22,328 bases of DNA from Bacillota bacterium (GTDB taxonomy: Bacteria; Bacillota; Clostridia; Oscillospirales; Acutalibacteraceae), in NCBI GenBank assembly GCA_023401495.1, contig JAEXDU010000178.1:1-22328 (forward strand), given 5' to 3'. The notes under the pieces were generated by a model. The model searched no databases and was not told the DNA's origin. It saw nothing but the letters and a program-made list of their open reading frames with translations. Made by a program: the position numbers and the translations under genes. Positions 14,569-22,195 of the stretch are shown here, piece by piece. The first letter of the stretch is position 1. Each line of letters starts with the position of its first letter.

Positions 14569-16899
14569 ATGCTTACGGCCATCGGAAAGAGTGTACAGCG
14601 TAAGGATGCGTGGGAGAAGGTCACCGGTTTCGCCCAGTATACGGATGATTTTCCTACTACGGGGGTGCTTTGCGCCAGACTGCTCACAAGCCCATATGGA
14701 CATGCCCGTATTCTGAAGATCGATACGGCCAAGGCTTCGGCTGTCAAAGGGGTAAAATCGATCCTGACGGGTGACGATTTTAAGGAATTGCACGGCCCTT
14801 TGCTCTTGGACCGTCCCGCCCTGGCGCAGAATGTGGTCAGGTATGCCGGGGAACCGGTTGCCCTCGTGGTCGCACAGGAGGAATCCATCGCGGAGCGTGC
14901 GGTTCGGCTGATCGAAGTAGAATACGAGCCTCTTCCGGTTTTATTAACGCCTTCCGAGTCTTTGTCGCAGGGCGCTGTTCTCATTCACGAAAAAGTAACC
15001 GGATATAAAAGAATGCTGACGGACATCTGCCCTGAAGAAGGCACCAATATCGCCAGCCGTTACCATATACACAAGGGCAATGCCGCGGAAGCGTTGAAAA
15101 AATGTGAATATATCGTTCAAAAGCAATTCTCTTTGCCGCCTTCCGATCACCTTGCAATGGAGGTGCGTACGGCGCGCGCGGAAATCAGTTCAGACGGCCA
15201 GGTGCAGATCATGACGTCCTCTCAGTCCCCCTATGCGGTGCGTCAGCAACTATCGGGCGCATTCATGATACCGGCGGGGCAGATACAGGTGACAGTCCCC
15301 TTTATCGGCGGCGGGTTTGGGGGAAAATCTGCCGTCATGTTGGAAATACTGGCGTTTTTGGCTTCCAAAAGTGTGGGGGGCAAGGCGGTTCGCCTGATCA
15401 TCACACGGGAGCAGGATATGGCCGCTCCGCCAAGCCGGATCGGGCTGGAGGCGGATATTACAATCGGCGCGGACAAAGACGGAAAAATCCAGGCGGCTCA
15501 GATGACCTTCCGCCTGGACTGCGGCGCGTATACCGATATTTCGCCGTATATGGCGAAAGCCATCGCGGCTGACTGCACCGGCCCTTATCACATCGAACAT
15601 GTGTTGTGCGATTCCCTGTGCGTGTATACCAATCATACTTATGCAACCGCTTACCGGAGCTTTGCGCACGAATCGTACACCTTCTGCATGGAGCGGGTAA
15701 TCGATCTTTTGGCAAAGCGGTGCGGGCGGGACCCTCTGGAGTTCCGTTACCGCAACGCGATTCACGCAGGCAGCACTACCCCCACGCAGGTGCCGTATAC
15801 CGAAAGCCTGATCGGCGATTTGAGAAAATGCCTTAGCAGGGCAAAGCAGCTTTCGTTATGGGATGCCGGGAGCAGAACCGCAATCAAGCAGAATACGGTG
15901 AAGGCAAAGGGGATCGCCTGCTTTTGGAAGACCGAAAATCCCCCCACCGATGCCATTTCAGGGGCCACCGTCACCTTTAATACAGATGGGAGTGTCAATC
16001 TGGTTACCGGGGTTGTCGAGATGGGCTCCAATGGTCAGACCCATCTGGCGCAGATTCTTGCGGAAAAATTGGGAATCCCCTGCGAAAAGGTACACGTGGT
16101 GCTGAGCGTCGATACCCGCGCAGCTCCGGAGCATTGGAAAACGGTAGCGAGCCTGACCGAACACATGGCCGGGAAGGCTGTTTTGCGTGCCGCCGATGAT
16201 TTGCTGCAGCAGCTTCGAAGCAACGGGTCACAGGTCTTTGGCTGCCCTGTTTCAGACATCGAGGTGTCTCACGGGCGCGTTTATTCCGTTCGGAATCCGG
16301 AGCGCTTCATCGAGTTCAAGGACATTGCGCATGGGTATCAGGCGCCCGACGGCACATCGATCGGCGAGCCGGTACTGGGGCGGGGCGGAATGATGCTCAA
16401 GGGCCTCAGTATGCTCGATCCCCAAACGGGGAAAGGGAAAACGGGGCCGGCGTGGACGCTCGGCGCTCAGGTGGTGGAGGTCGAAGCGGACATCAAGACC
16501 TTCAGCTATCGTATCCTCTCCGCTTTAACCGTGATGGATGTCGGGAAAGTGATCAATCCAGAATCGATGCGTTCCATGGTAGCGGGCGGAATGGCAATGG
16601 GAATGAGCATGGCAAGCCGGGAAGCCGTTTCTTATGACAGTCAGGGGGTACCGCAGGCGCCGACCCTGCGCACCTATAAGCTGATGCATATTGGGCAGGA
16701 GCCGGATTATCAGGTGGACTTTGTAGAAACGCCGCAGGACGATTCCCCCTATGGAATGCGCAGCTATGCCGAACATGGGCTTATTGCCATTCCGGCCGCG
16801 CTTGGGAACGCGCTGTCCAATGCGTTCGGGATAGAAGAGGTAACGCTTCCGCTAACTCCGGAAACGATATGGAAAGCGTCACAGAGGGAGAAGCCATGA
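14569..16899 (+). CDS. Xanthine dehydrogenase-family molybdopterin-binding (large) subunit
   Basis: A 776-residue catalytic subunit of a molybdenum hydroxylase, which hydroxylates a C-H or aldehyde carbon with water-derived oxygen. An N-terminal a/b-hammerhead domain (about 15-125; VTGFAQYTDDF, VVRYAGEPVALVVA) precedes the Mo-cofactor domains with PFIGGGFGGK (244-253). The usual YRGFG loop reads YRSFAHE here (362-368). The catalytic glutamate is E735 in SYAEHGLIAIPAALGNAL. These two variations place it outside classic xanthine dehydrogenase or CO dehydrogenase, in the poorly characterised Firmicute branch. ATG 14569 opens the conserved domain; the ribosome binding site is weak (GGTGTG), and an earlier ATG at 14452 lies inside the divergent gene. 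It overlaps the FAD subunit by 4 bases (ATGA). Confidence 0.9.
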   Translation: MLTAIGKSVQRKDAWEKVTGFAQYTDDFPTTGVLCARLLTSPYGHARILKIDTAKASAVKGVKSILTGDDFKELHGPLLLDRPALAQNVVRYAGEPVALVVAQEESIAERAVRLIEVEYEPLPVLLTPSESLSQGAVLIHEKVTGYKRMLTDICPEEGTNIASRYHIHKGNAAEALKKCEYIVQKQFSLPPSDHLAMEVRTARAEISSDGQVQIMTSSQSPYAVRQQLSGAFMIPAGQIQVTVPFIGGGFGGKSAVMLEILAFLASKSVGGKAVRLIITREQDMAAPPSRIGLEADITIGADKDGKIQAAQMTFRLDCGAYTDISPYMAKAIAADCTGPYHIEHVLCDSLCVYTNHTYATAYRSFAHESYTFCMERVIDLLAKRCGRDPLEFRYRNAIHAGSTTPTQVPYTESLIGDLRKCLSRAKQLSLWDAGSRTAIKQNTVKAKGIACFWKTENPPTDAISGATVTFNTDGSVNLVTGVVEMGSNGQTHLAQILAEKLGIPCEKVHVVLSVDTRAAPEHWKTVASLTEHMAGKAVLRAADDLLQQLRSNGSQVFGCPVSDIEVSHGRVYSVRNPERFIEFKDIAHGYQAPDGTSIGEPVLGRGGMMLKGLSMLDPQTGKGKTGPAWTLGAQVVEVEADIKTFSYRILSALTVMDVGKVINPESMRSMVAGGMAMGMSMASREAVSYDSQGVPQAPTLRTYKLMHIGQEPDYQVDFVETPQDDSPYGMRSYAEHGLIAIPAALGNALSNAFGIEEVTLPLTPETIWKASQREKP

Positions 16900-17735
16900 T
16901 TCCATTTGATTTTGTTTATTGTCGGCCCGACACGCTGAACGAAGTGACAGACACATTCAAACGGTATCAAAACGAAACTAAAAAGGCCATTTGCTATGGC
17001 GGCGGGTCTGAAATCATTACGATGTGCCGGGCAGGCAGTATTCATCCCGACGTGGTCGTTGATATCAAAAAGATTCCCGAATGTATGGTTTTAGAAAAAG
17101 ACGATTGCTTTTTGAATATCGGGGCGGCCTGCACGCTCAACCAGATCAAGGAATCAAAGCGGTTTCCGCTGCTGGGGCTTGCCTGCGGCCGGATCGCGGA
17201 TCACACCAACCAATGCAGAATCACGTTGGGCGGGAATCTGTGCGGCACCATTATCTATCGAGAGACAAGCCTGCCGCTGCTGTTATCCGACGCAGAGGTG
17301 ACTACCAGCGGGCCGGATGGAATTAAGCGAGTCCTCTTTCAGAACATCTTTGACGGCAGAGTCCGGCTGAAGGAGGGGGAATGGATCGTACAGGTGCATA
17401 TTCCCGTGTGGGCACTGCAGGCGCGTCACGCCCATATCAAAAAGACCACGCAGGAAAAAATAGATTATCCGCTGGTCAATGTCACCGCGATCTGGAAGGA
17501 TGACGTCCTGCGTACGGCGTTTTCCGGAATCTGCTCCCGGCCTTTCCGCAGCAGTCAGATAGAAGCGGTGCTGAACGACCGCAGGCTCCCGCCTGAAATA
17601 CGCGCGGAAAAAGCGGCCGAATTATTGCCGGAGCCGCCTTATCATGACGTGGAAGGCGCGGGTGAGTACCGGGCCTTTGTATTCAGGAACACATTGTGCG
17701 AGTTGTTGGAGGCATGGCAGAATGATAGAGCTTGA
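16896..17735 (+). CDS. Xanthine dehydrogenase-family FAD-binding (medium) subunit
   Basis: A 279-residue FAD subunit (CoxM/XdhB type) passing electrons from the iron-sulfur subunit to an acceptor such as NAD. FAD contacts are YGGGSEIITMCRAG (34-47) and RITLGGNLCGTIIYRETSLPLLL (108-130), matching the family's GG.T.L and T.GGN patterns. The C-terminal CO-dehydrogenase flavoprotein domain follows (about 175-275). ATG 16896 overlaps the TGA of the Mo subunit, with GGGAG just upstream, so the two are translationally coupled. The upstream in-frame ATG at 16869 lies inside the large subunit and lacks a site. Confidence 0.9.
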   Translation: MIPFDFVYCRPDTLNEVTDTFKRYQNETKKAICYGGGSEIITMCRAGSIHPDVVVDIKKIPECMVLEKDDCFLNIGAACTLNQIKESKRFPLLGLACGRIADHTNQCRITLGGNLCGTIIYRETSLPLLLSDAEVTTSGPDGIKRVLFQNIFDGRVRLKEGEWIVQVHIPVWALQARHAHIKKTTQEKIDYPLVNVTAIWKDDVLRTAFSGICSRPFRSSQIEAVLNDRRLPPEIRAEKAAELLPEPPYHDVEGAGEYRAFVFRNTLCELLEAWQNDRA

Positions 17736-18210
17736 GGGAAAAACGGTCATATCGCTCAATGTAAACGGGGACTCCCATGAGGTAATGGTGAGACCCTCCG
17801 ATATTCTGCTGGATGTATTAAGGGAACAGCTAGGGCTGACCAGCGCGAAAGCCGGTTGCAAAAACGGCGACTGCGGCGCCTGCACGGTGATGGTCGACGG
17901 CTGGCCGGCAAAATCCTGCCTTATGCTGGCGGTGGAGGCTCAGGATAAAAAAATCACCACAGTAGAGGGGCTTGGCGGCAAGGCGGCCGTACAAAAAGCT
18001 TTTGTGGAGGCAAACGCATTTCAGTGCGGGTACTGCACCTCCGGATTTTTAATGGTGTGTCATGCGTTGATTACGCAGCACCCCATCATGCCGGACGAAA
18101 TTGTCATAGAAGAATGGCTGCAGTCCAACCTGTGCCGCTGTACCAGCTACCAGGAGATCAGAAAAGCGGTTCATTTGATGTATGATTCTTTGCAGGGCGC
18201 TGACATTTGA
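17722..18210 (+). CDS. Xanthine dehydrogenase-family 2Fe-2S (small) subunit
   Basis: A 162-residue iron-sulfur subunit with two 2Fe-2S clusters. The plant-type cluster uses C46, C51, C54 and C66 (GCKNGDCGACTVMVDG...KSC). The second uses C102, C105, C138 and C140 (QCGYCTSGF, NLCRCTSY). The length is normal for the family. The start overlaps the FAD gene by 14 bases, with GGAGG at 17708-17712. The order Mo-FAD-FeS differs from the more usual FAD-FeS-Mo or FeS-FAD-Mo sets. No cofactor sulfuration gene (XdhC) or MCD maturation gene is in the window. A loose GC-rich hairpin (18196-18222) ending in T-runs may terminate the operon. Confidence 0.93.
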   Translation: MIELEGKTVISLNVNGDSHEVMVRPSDILLDVLREQLGLTSAKAGCKNGDCGACTVMVDGWPAKSCLMLAVEAQDKKITTVEGLGGKAAVQKAFVEANAFQCGYCTSGFLMVCHALITQHPIMPDEIVIEEWLQSNLCRCTSYQEIRKAVHLMYDSLQGADI

Positions 18211-18237
18211 ATCAGACGCGCCGCTTTTCCTTTTTTC
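18196..18237 (+). terminator. Possible terminator after the Mo-hydroxylase operon
   Basis: GGCGCTGA (18196-18203) can pair with TCA (18212-18214) and GCGCC (18218-18222), with a 3-base bulge. TTTTCCTTTTTT follows (18224-18235). The stem begins inside the last codons of the 2Fe-2S gene. The bulge makes it weaker than a textbook terminator. Confidence 0.4.
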
Positions 18238-18341
18238 CTTATCTGCAAGCTGTTTTGACAACGGAGGAGCGGCAAAGAGGGCACAAGACGAGATTTTCCG
18301 TTACTACACGATTCTGATATAAATTGGGGGAAGCTTTGAGC

Positions 18342-19241
18342 ATGCCAATTCATGAGGAGATGTTGAGCATCACGTATGCCTGGGCAATCGGGCTGGGAAT
18401 TGTGGTGGGCACGATCGCGCGCGCCATCACGCTGGTGGTGGATTACCGGCAGACGCCAACCTATCCTGACGGTCAGTTCATCCATCTGTTTGCCGGGTTT
18501 ATTGCCGCCGCGCTGGGGGCTGTCGCCATCCCTGCGTTGCTGGAAAAGGATTACGCGGCCTTTACCTTTCTGGCGTTGGCGGTACAGCATTTTCGGGATA
18601 TCCGCAAAATGGAGCAGGAGAGTTTAAACAATCTGGAGCTTTCCGGGTACGCCCGCCGCGGGGACGCGTATATCGACGGGATTTCAAAAACCTATGAGGC
18701 GCGAAACTACATTTCAATGATTTCCTCCATGATCGCATCCTCCGTCGTGCTGTTGATGGAGAGCCTGCCGCGCGCGCTTGCGGTGATCACGGCCGCCGCG
18801 TTGGGGATGCTGTCGATATTTTTGCTCAAACGGTTTACGCGCGGAAAACGGGTGGGGGATATCTGCGTTATTCAGCAGGGGAAGATTCAAATACAGGGCT
18901 CCAACTTATTTGTCGACGATGTTTATGTCACCGGTGCGGCAGGCTCGCCCGTGGCGCGGGAATTATTTCTCCAACAGGGGCTGGGTGTTGTGATTACCCC
19001 CAAAAAAGAACAGTTTCGCGCTACGTTGGAAAACGCCGGGCAGCGGCAGGCCATTTTGTACGAGGCGGCCACTACCCTGGGGGTCAAGACGTATCAGTAT
19101 GTCAAGCGCAGCGTAGAGCAGGACAAGATGGTGATCGCTCTGGTGCCGGTTGACCGCGATATCGGGCGGATGATAGCGGCGATCCAAAATACGCCTGTGT
19201 TGGAAAATAGCCGCAAGGTGCGCAGGATCATGTCCCGTTAG
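18342..19241 (+). CDS. YIEGIA-family membrane protein
   Basis: A 299-residue protein of the YIEGIA family, named for a conserved motif that here reads YIDGIS in RRGDAYIDGISKTYEARNY. Family members are found in spore-forming Bacillota and are thought to be sporulation-linked, with an unclear molecular role. Membrane segments lie near the N-terminus (AWAIGLGIVVGTIARAITLV, then FIHLFAGFIAAALGAVAIP) and in the middle (two after YIDGIS), followed by a soluble C-terminal domain of about 120 residues. ATG 18342 is preferred because GGGGGAAG (18326-18333) ends 8 bases upstream. TTG 18336 or 18324 are alternatives. The gene 23 bases downstream encodes its small partner. Confidence 0.85.
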   Translation: MPIHEEMLSITYAWAIGLGIVVGTIARAITLVVDYRQTPTYPDGQFIHLFAGFIAAALGAVAIPALLEKDYAAFTFLALAVQHFRDIRKMEQESLNNLELSGYARRGDAYIDGISKTYEARNYISMISSMIASSVVLLMESLPRALAVITAAALGMLSIFLLKRFTRGKRVGDICVIQQGKIQIQGSNLFVDDVYVTGAAGSPVARELFLQQGLGVVITPKKEQFRATLENAGQRQAILYEAATTLGVKTYQYVKRSVEQDKMVIALVPVDRDIGRMIAAIQNTPVLENSRKVRRIMSR

Positions 19242-19264
19242 CGATCAGGAAAGGAATGAGGAAA

Positions 19265-19456
19265 ATGACAAACGACCCGCAGATTCTGGTGTACTTTACA
19301 AATCAGCCGGATCAAATTGTCGGCGGGGACCCGCTGTGCCTGCACATTCAGGATCAGGAGCAGCGCGAGCAGATGATCGTGGAAATGGCCAGGCTGTTTG
19401 AAGCCGGTGTGGTTCATCTTCCGAACGGCGACGCAATGATTGTAATGGGCTTATGA
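19265..19456 (+). CDS. Small partner of YIEGIA protein (capping complex subunit-like)
   Basis: A 63-residue soluble protein, TNDPQILVYFTNQPDQIVGGDP then a central MIVEMARLFEAGVVHLPNGDAMIVM. Size, position and a GG(D/A)P motif match the short protein usually encoded beside YIEGIA genes and annotated as its capping complex subunit. An ATG 9 bases earlier (19256) is an alternative start. AAGGA (19251-19255) is placed better for 19265. The pair probably forms a two-gene operon. Confidence 0.7.
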   Translation: MTNDPQILVYFTNQPDQIVGGDPLCLHIQDQEQREQMIVEMARLFEAGVVHLPNGDAMIVMGL

Positions 19457-19485
19457 TCAAAAGGAAAAGATTGGCAAAAAACAAT

Positions 19486-19514
19486 TTGACATTTTTCGCT
19501 CTCCGTTTTATTCT
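19486..19514 (+). promoter_or_regulatory. Vegetative-type promoter of the DsbA-like gene
   Basis: TTGACA (19486-19491) and TATTCT (19509-19514) are separated by 17 bases. The start codon is 18 bases further on, just after GGGGTGA. Confidence 0.6.
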
Positions 19515-19532
19515 GTGAATGGGGTGAATGAA

Positions 19533-20039
19533 ATGAAACAGGAATTAGAAGTGTTCTTTGACTATGCCTGTCCTTATTGCCTTCGGGCGCACGAGTATTT
19601 AACGGAGCTTATGCCGCAGTATCCGGACGTCAGCATCGTCTGGCGCCCCTGCGAAGCGCACCCCCGGCCAGACCGATATGGCCTGCACAGCGATCTGTGT
19701 ATACAGGGCTACTTCTTCGCTCTGGAAAACGGGGTCGATGTTTTGGCGTACCATGATCGCATGTACCGGGCGGCTTTGAAAGACCGTATCGATATTGAAA
19801 GCATCGATGTGCTCACCGATTCCGTGCGTGATCTCGTCGATGCGGATGCTTTCCGCCTGGCGCTGCAGCAGGGGACTTACCAAAAGGCGCTGGCGGAGTC
19901 GAATCAGCTTGCGTTTGAGCGCTCCGGCGTGTGGGTCGTGCCGGCATACCGGATGGAAGGCCGAAAGATAGATGCCGTTGAAAATGTCGGCGTTTCCAAA
20001 GAACAGCTCCGGCGTTTTCTGGATCAGGCAAATGGGTGA
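19533..20039 (+). CDS. DsbA/FrnE-family thioredoxin-fold protein
   Basis: A 168-residue cytoplasmic protein (no signal peptide) of the DsbA-like fold. The N-terminal strand ELEVFFDYACPYC carries the redox motif C13-P-Y-C16. A helical insertion (about 50-120) and a late WVVPAYRM, with the cis-proline typical of the fold, follow. FrnE and 2-hydroxychromene-2-carboxylate isomerase proteins share this layout; the two cysteines favour a disulfide oxidoreductase role. ATG 19533 has GGGGTGA 7 bases upstream; an in-frame GTG at 19515 would overlap the promoter. It is a single gene followed by terminators. Confidence 0.83.
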   Translation: MKQELEVFFDYACPYCLRAHEYLTELMPQYPDVSIVWRPCEAHPRPDRYGLHSDLCIQGYFFALENGVDVLAYHDRMYRAALKDRIDIESIDVLTDSVRDLVDADAFRLALQQGTYQKALAESNQLAFERSGVWVVPAYRMEGRKIDAVENVGVSKEQLRRFLDQANG

Positions 20040-20063
20040 AATCCATGCGCACGCGCAATAAAA

Positions 20064-20140
20064 GATTCCCTTAGAACAAAGAGGGAATTCCGTTTTTTAT
20101 GTTCAAAAGACAGAACCTTGTTCCTATAGAACGGTTCCCT
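20064..20140 (+). terminator. Two consecutive terminator-like hairpins
   Basis: ATTCCCT (20065-20071) pairs with AGGGAAT (20082-20088), then TTTTTT at 20093-20098. A second hairpin follows: GAACC (20113-20117) with GGTTC (20133-20137) and GTTC (20120-20123) with GAAC (20129-20132), then CCCTTTT. They end the DsbA-like transcript just before the riboflavin promoter. Confidence 0.65.
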
Positions 20141-20157
20141 TTTGATTCGCTTTTTTC

Positions 20158-20185
20158 TTGACAAATACAAAACAAGTGATATGAT
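20158..20185 (+). promoter_or_regulatory. Promoter of the riboflavin operon
   Basis: TTGACA (20158-20163) and TATGAT (20180-20185) with 16 bases between, and an extended TG (20177-20178) ahead of the -10. It lies about 18 bases before the riboswitch. Confidence 0.75.
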
Positions 20186-20202
20186 AAATGTAATTGAATA
20201 CA

Positions 20203-20311
20203 AATCTTCAGGGCAGGGTGCGATTCCCTACCGGTGGTAAAGCCCACGAGCCGCAAGGCATGATTCGGTGTAACTCCGAAGCCGACAGTATAGTCTGGAT
20301 GAAAGAAGATG
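20203..20311 (+). ncRNA. FMN riboswitch (RFN element)
   Basis: The conserved RFN blocks appear in order: ATCTTCAGGGCAGGGTG at the 5' end (20204-20220), TTCCCTACCGGTGG, AGCCCACGAGCC, GATTCGGTG, CTCCGAAGCCGACAGT, and the 3' AGTCTGGATGAAAGAAGAT (to 20310), whose GAAGAT closes the P1 stem with ATCTTC. Binding of FMN represses riboflavin genes, here through the terminator at 20346. A possible antiterminator is TCTGGA (20294-20299) pairing with TCCAGA (20364-20369) of the terminator's 3' arm; that pairing is inference. Confidence 0.95.
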
Positions 20312-20345
20312 AATGGATACAGGATAACTGTGTGTATGAAATTTT

Positions 20346-20377
20346 GCTCTGGAATAATTTTATTCCAGAGCTTTTTT
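20346..20377 (+). terminator. Riboswitch-controlled terminator
   Basis: GCTCTGGAATA (20346-20356) pairs perfectly with TATTCCAGAGC (20361-20371) around a 4-base loop and is followed by six T's (20372-20377). It sits 35 bases after the FMN riboswitch, the usual place for its expression platform. Confidence 0.88.
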
Positions 20378-20408
20378 ATGTCATCATCATCGGTTACTCT
20401 CTGTGCCC

Positions 20409-20451
20409 CAGAAATGCCCTGAACGATTTTGTTCAGGGCATTTCTGTTTTT
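20409..20451 (+). terminator. Second terminator hairpin abutting the ribD ribosome binding site
   Basis: CAGAAATGCCCTGAAC (20409-20424) pairs perfectly with GTTCAGGGCATTTCTG (20431-20446) around a 6-base loop, followed by five T's (20447-20451). The GGAGGTG ribosome binding site of ribD (20452-20458) starts immediately after. It may be a second control point or an exposed-RBS structure. Confidence 0.75.
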
Positions 20452-20462
20452 GGAGGTGTGAT

Positions 20463-21563
20463 ATGACGGATACGGAATACATGAGCCTGGCTGTCGAACT
20501 TGCAAAAAAAGGCTGCGGATGGGTGAATCCCAATCCGATGGTGGGCGCGGTGATTGTAAAGGACGGTCAAATCATCGGGCAGGGATATCACGAAAGGTAC
20601 GGGGCGCTCCATGCGGAACGAAACGCGCTTGCCAGCTGTGAATCCTCTCCGGCCGGCGCCACGATCTACGTGACTCTTGAGCCGTGCTGCCACTATGGCA
20701 AAACGCCGCCTTGTACCGACGCCATTCTGGAAAGCGGTATTCGCCGGGTGGTGATCGGCTCCCGCGATCCCAATCCGCAGGTTTCGGGCAAAGGGATTGC
20801 CATTCTGCGCTCCCACGGAATCGAGGTGACGGAAAATAGATTAAAAGACGAATGCGACGCGCTCAATCAGAGCTTCTTTCACTACATTCAAAAAGGAACG
20901 CCTTATGTGGTGATGAAGTACGCGATGACGCTGGATGGGAAAATCGCAACACGTACGGGAAAATCCCAATGGATTACCGGGGAAGCGGCGCGCCGGCGTG
21001 TCCATGAAGACCGGCACCGGTACTCTGCGATCATGGTGGGCGTCGGCACCGTTCTTGCGGACGATCCCCTCTTGACCTGCCGGATGGAAAACGGCAGAAA
21101 TCCCCTGCGGATCATTTGTGACACCAACCTGCGAACCCCGCTGAACGCAAAGCTCGTCACATCGACAGCGATTGCCGGTACGCTCGTTGCCACAGCGGTA
21201 ACAGACCGTGAAAATCACCGGCCTTATCTGGAGGCGGGTTGCGATATTGTGGTGATTCCCGAAAAAGACGGACACATCGATTTCAACTGCCTGATGCGGG
21301 TGCTGGGCGAAAGAAAAATCGACAGTGTTTTGCTCGAGGGCGGCGGAACCTTGAACTGGTCTGCCCTGCAAAGCGGGATTGTGAACCGGGTTCAGGCTTA
21401 CATTGCCCCCAAGCTGTTTGGCGGCAGCGCAAAAACGCCGGTGGCGGGCCCCGGGGTCGATTCCCCGCAGGAAGCCTTCCGGCTGGGCAAGCCGACGATC
21501 ACACAGCTCGGCGAGGACATTTTATGGGAAAGCGAGGTGCTTGCATGTTCACAGGAATCATAG
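20463..21563 (+). CDS. ribD: Bifunctional riboflavin biosynthesis deaminase/reductase RibD
   Basis: A 366-residue cytoplasmic enzyme carrying out the second and third steps of riboflavin synthesis: deamination of the diaminopyrimidine, then reduction of its ribose side chain with NADPH. The N-terminal zinc deaminase shows NPNPMVGAV (22-30), LHAERNAL (H50, E52) and PCCHYGKTPPC (C75, C84). The reductase domain starts near 146 (VVMKYAMTLDGKIAT) with SQWITGEAARRRVH and a late LLEGGGTLNWSAL. GGAGGTG is 4 bases before ATG 20463. First gene of the riboswitch-controlled operon; it overlaps ribE by 19 bases. Confidence 0.96.
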   Translation: MTDTEYMSLAVELAKKGCGWVNPNPMVGAVIVKDGQIIGQGYHERYGALHAERNALASCESSPAGATIYVTLEPCCHYGKTPPCTDAILESGIRRVVIGSRDPNPQVSGKGIAILRSHGIEVTENRLKDECDALNQSFFHYIQKGTPYVVMKYAMTLDGKIATRTGKSQWITGEAARRRVHEDRHRYSAIMVGVGTVLADDPLLTCRMENGRNPLRIICDTNLRTPLNAKLVTSTAIAGTLVATAVTDRENHRPYLEAGCDIVVIPEKDGHIDFNCLMRVLGERKIDSVLLEGGGTLNWSALQSGIVNRVQAYIAPKLFGGSAKTPVAGPGVDSPQEAFRLGKPTITQLGEDILWESEVLACSQES

Positions 21564-22183
21564 AAGAGGTCGGCAAAGTACAAAGCATTCGCAAGGGAAG
21601 GGATTCCGCCGCCGTCCTGATTGGGGCAAGAACGATTCTGGAGGAAATTCGCCTTGGGGACAGCATCGCGGTCAACGGCGTCTGCCTTACCGTCACCTCG
21701 TTTTCTCAAAGCGGCTTTACCGCCGATATGATGCACGAAACCCTGAACCGTTCCTCTCTGGGAAGCCTGCGTGCGGGGAGCCCCGTCAATCTGGAACGGG
21801 CGATGCCCGCAAACGGCAGGTTCGGCGGGCACATTGTTTCGGGGCATATCGACGGCACCGGAATGATTTCCGCCATTGCAAAGGACGATAACGCCGTTTG
21901 GTATACCGTGAAAGCCGGCCCCCATGTTCTAAGGTACATCATTGAAAAAGGTTCGGTTGCCATCGACGGCGTCAGCCTGACAGTGGCCAAAGTTCATAAC
22001 GATGGATTCAGCGTATCCATCATACCGCATACCGCGGCACAGACCATTCTGTCTAAAAAACGCATCGGCGACGTCGTCAATCTGGAAAACGACTGTATCG
22101 CAAAATATGTGGAGCGGCTTCTGGGTTCCCAGTCGCCAAAGGCAGCGATCACGACCGAATTTCTTGCAAAACACGGCTTTTAA
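21545..22183 (+). CDS. ribE: Riboflavin synthase alpha subunit
   Basis: A 212-residue riboflavin synthase, which dismutates two lumazine molecules to riboflavin. It begins with the hallmark MFTGIIEEVG and contains two lumazine-binding repeats (about 1-95 and 96-190), each with an SVNGVCLTV- or AIDGVSLTV-type block. GGHIVSGHIDGTG marks the second repeat. Length is normal. The start lies within the 3' end of ribD (19-base overlap, GAGGTG upstream), showing coupling. Confidence 0.96.
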   Translation: MFTGIIEEVGKVQSIRKGRDSAAVLIGARTILEEIRLGDSIAVNGVCLTVTSFSQSGFTADMMHETLNRSSLGSLRAGSPVNLERAMPANGRFGGHIVSGHIDGTGMISAIAKDDNAVWYTVKAGPHVLRYIIEKGSVAIDGVSLTVAKVHNDGFSVSIIPHTAAQTILSKKRIGDVVNLENDCIAKYVERLLGSQSPKAAITTEFLAKHGF

Positions 22184-22195
22184 GGAGGAAATAAC

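Noticed and set aside
15250..15765. 171-codon minus-strand open frame in the Mo subunit gene
   Set aside because: Antisense to the region carrying GGGFGGK; arginine-rich shadow typical of GC-richer coding sequence.
20194..20466. 90-codon open frame over the FMN riboswitch
   Set aside because: It spans the aptamer and both terminators; conservation there is explained by RNA structure, not protein.
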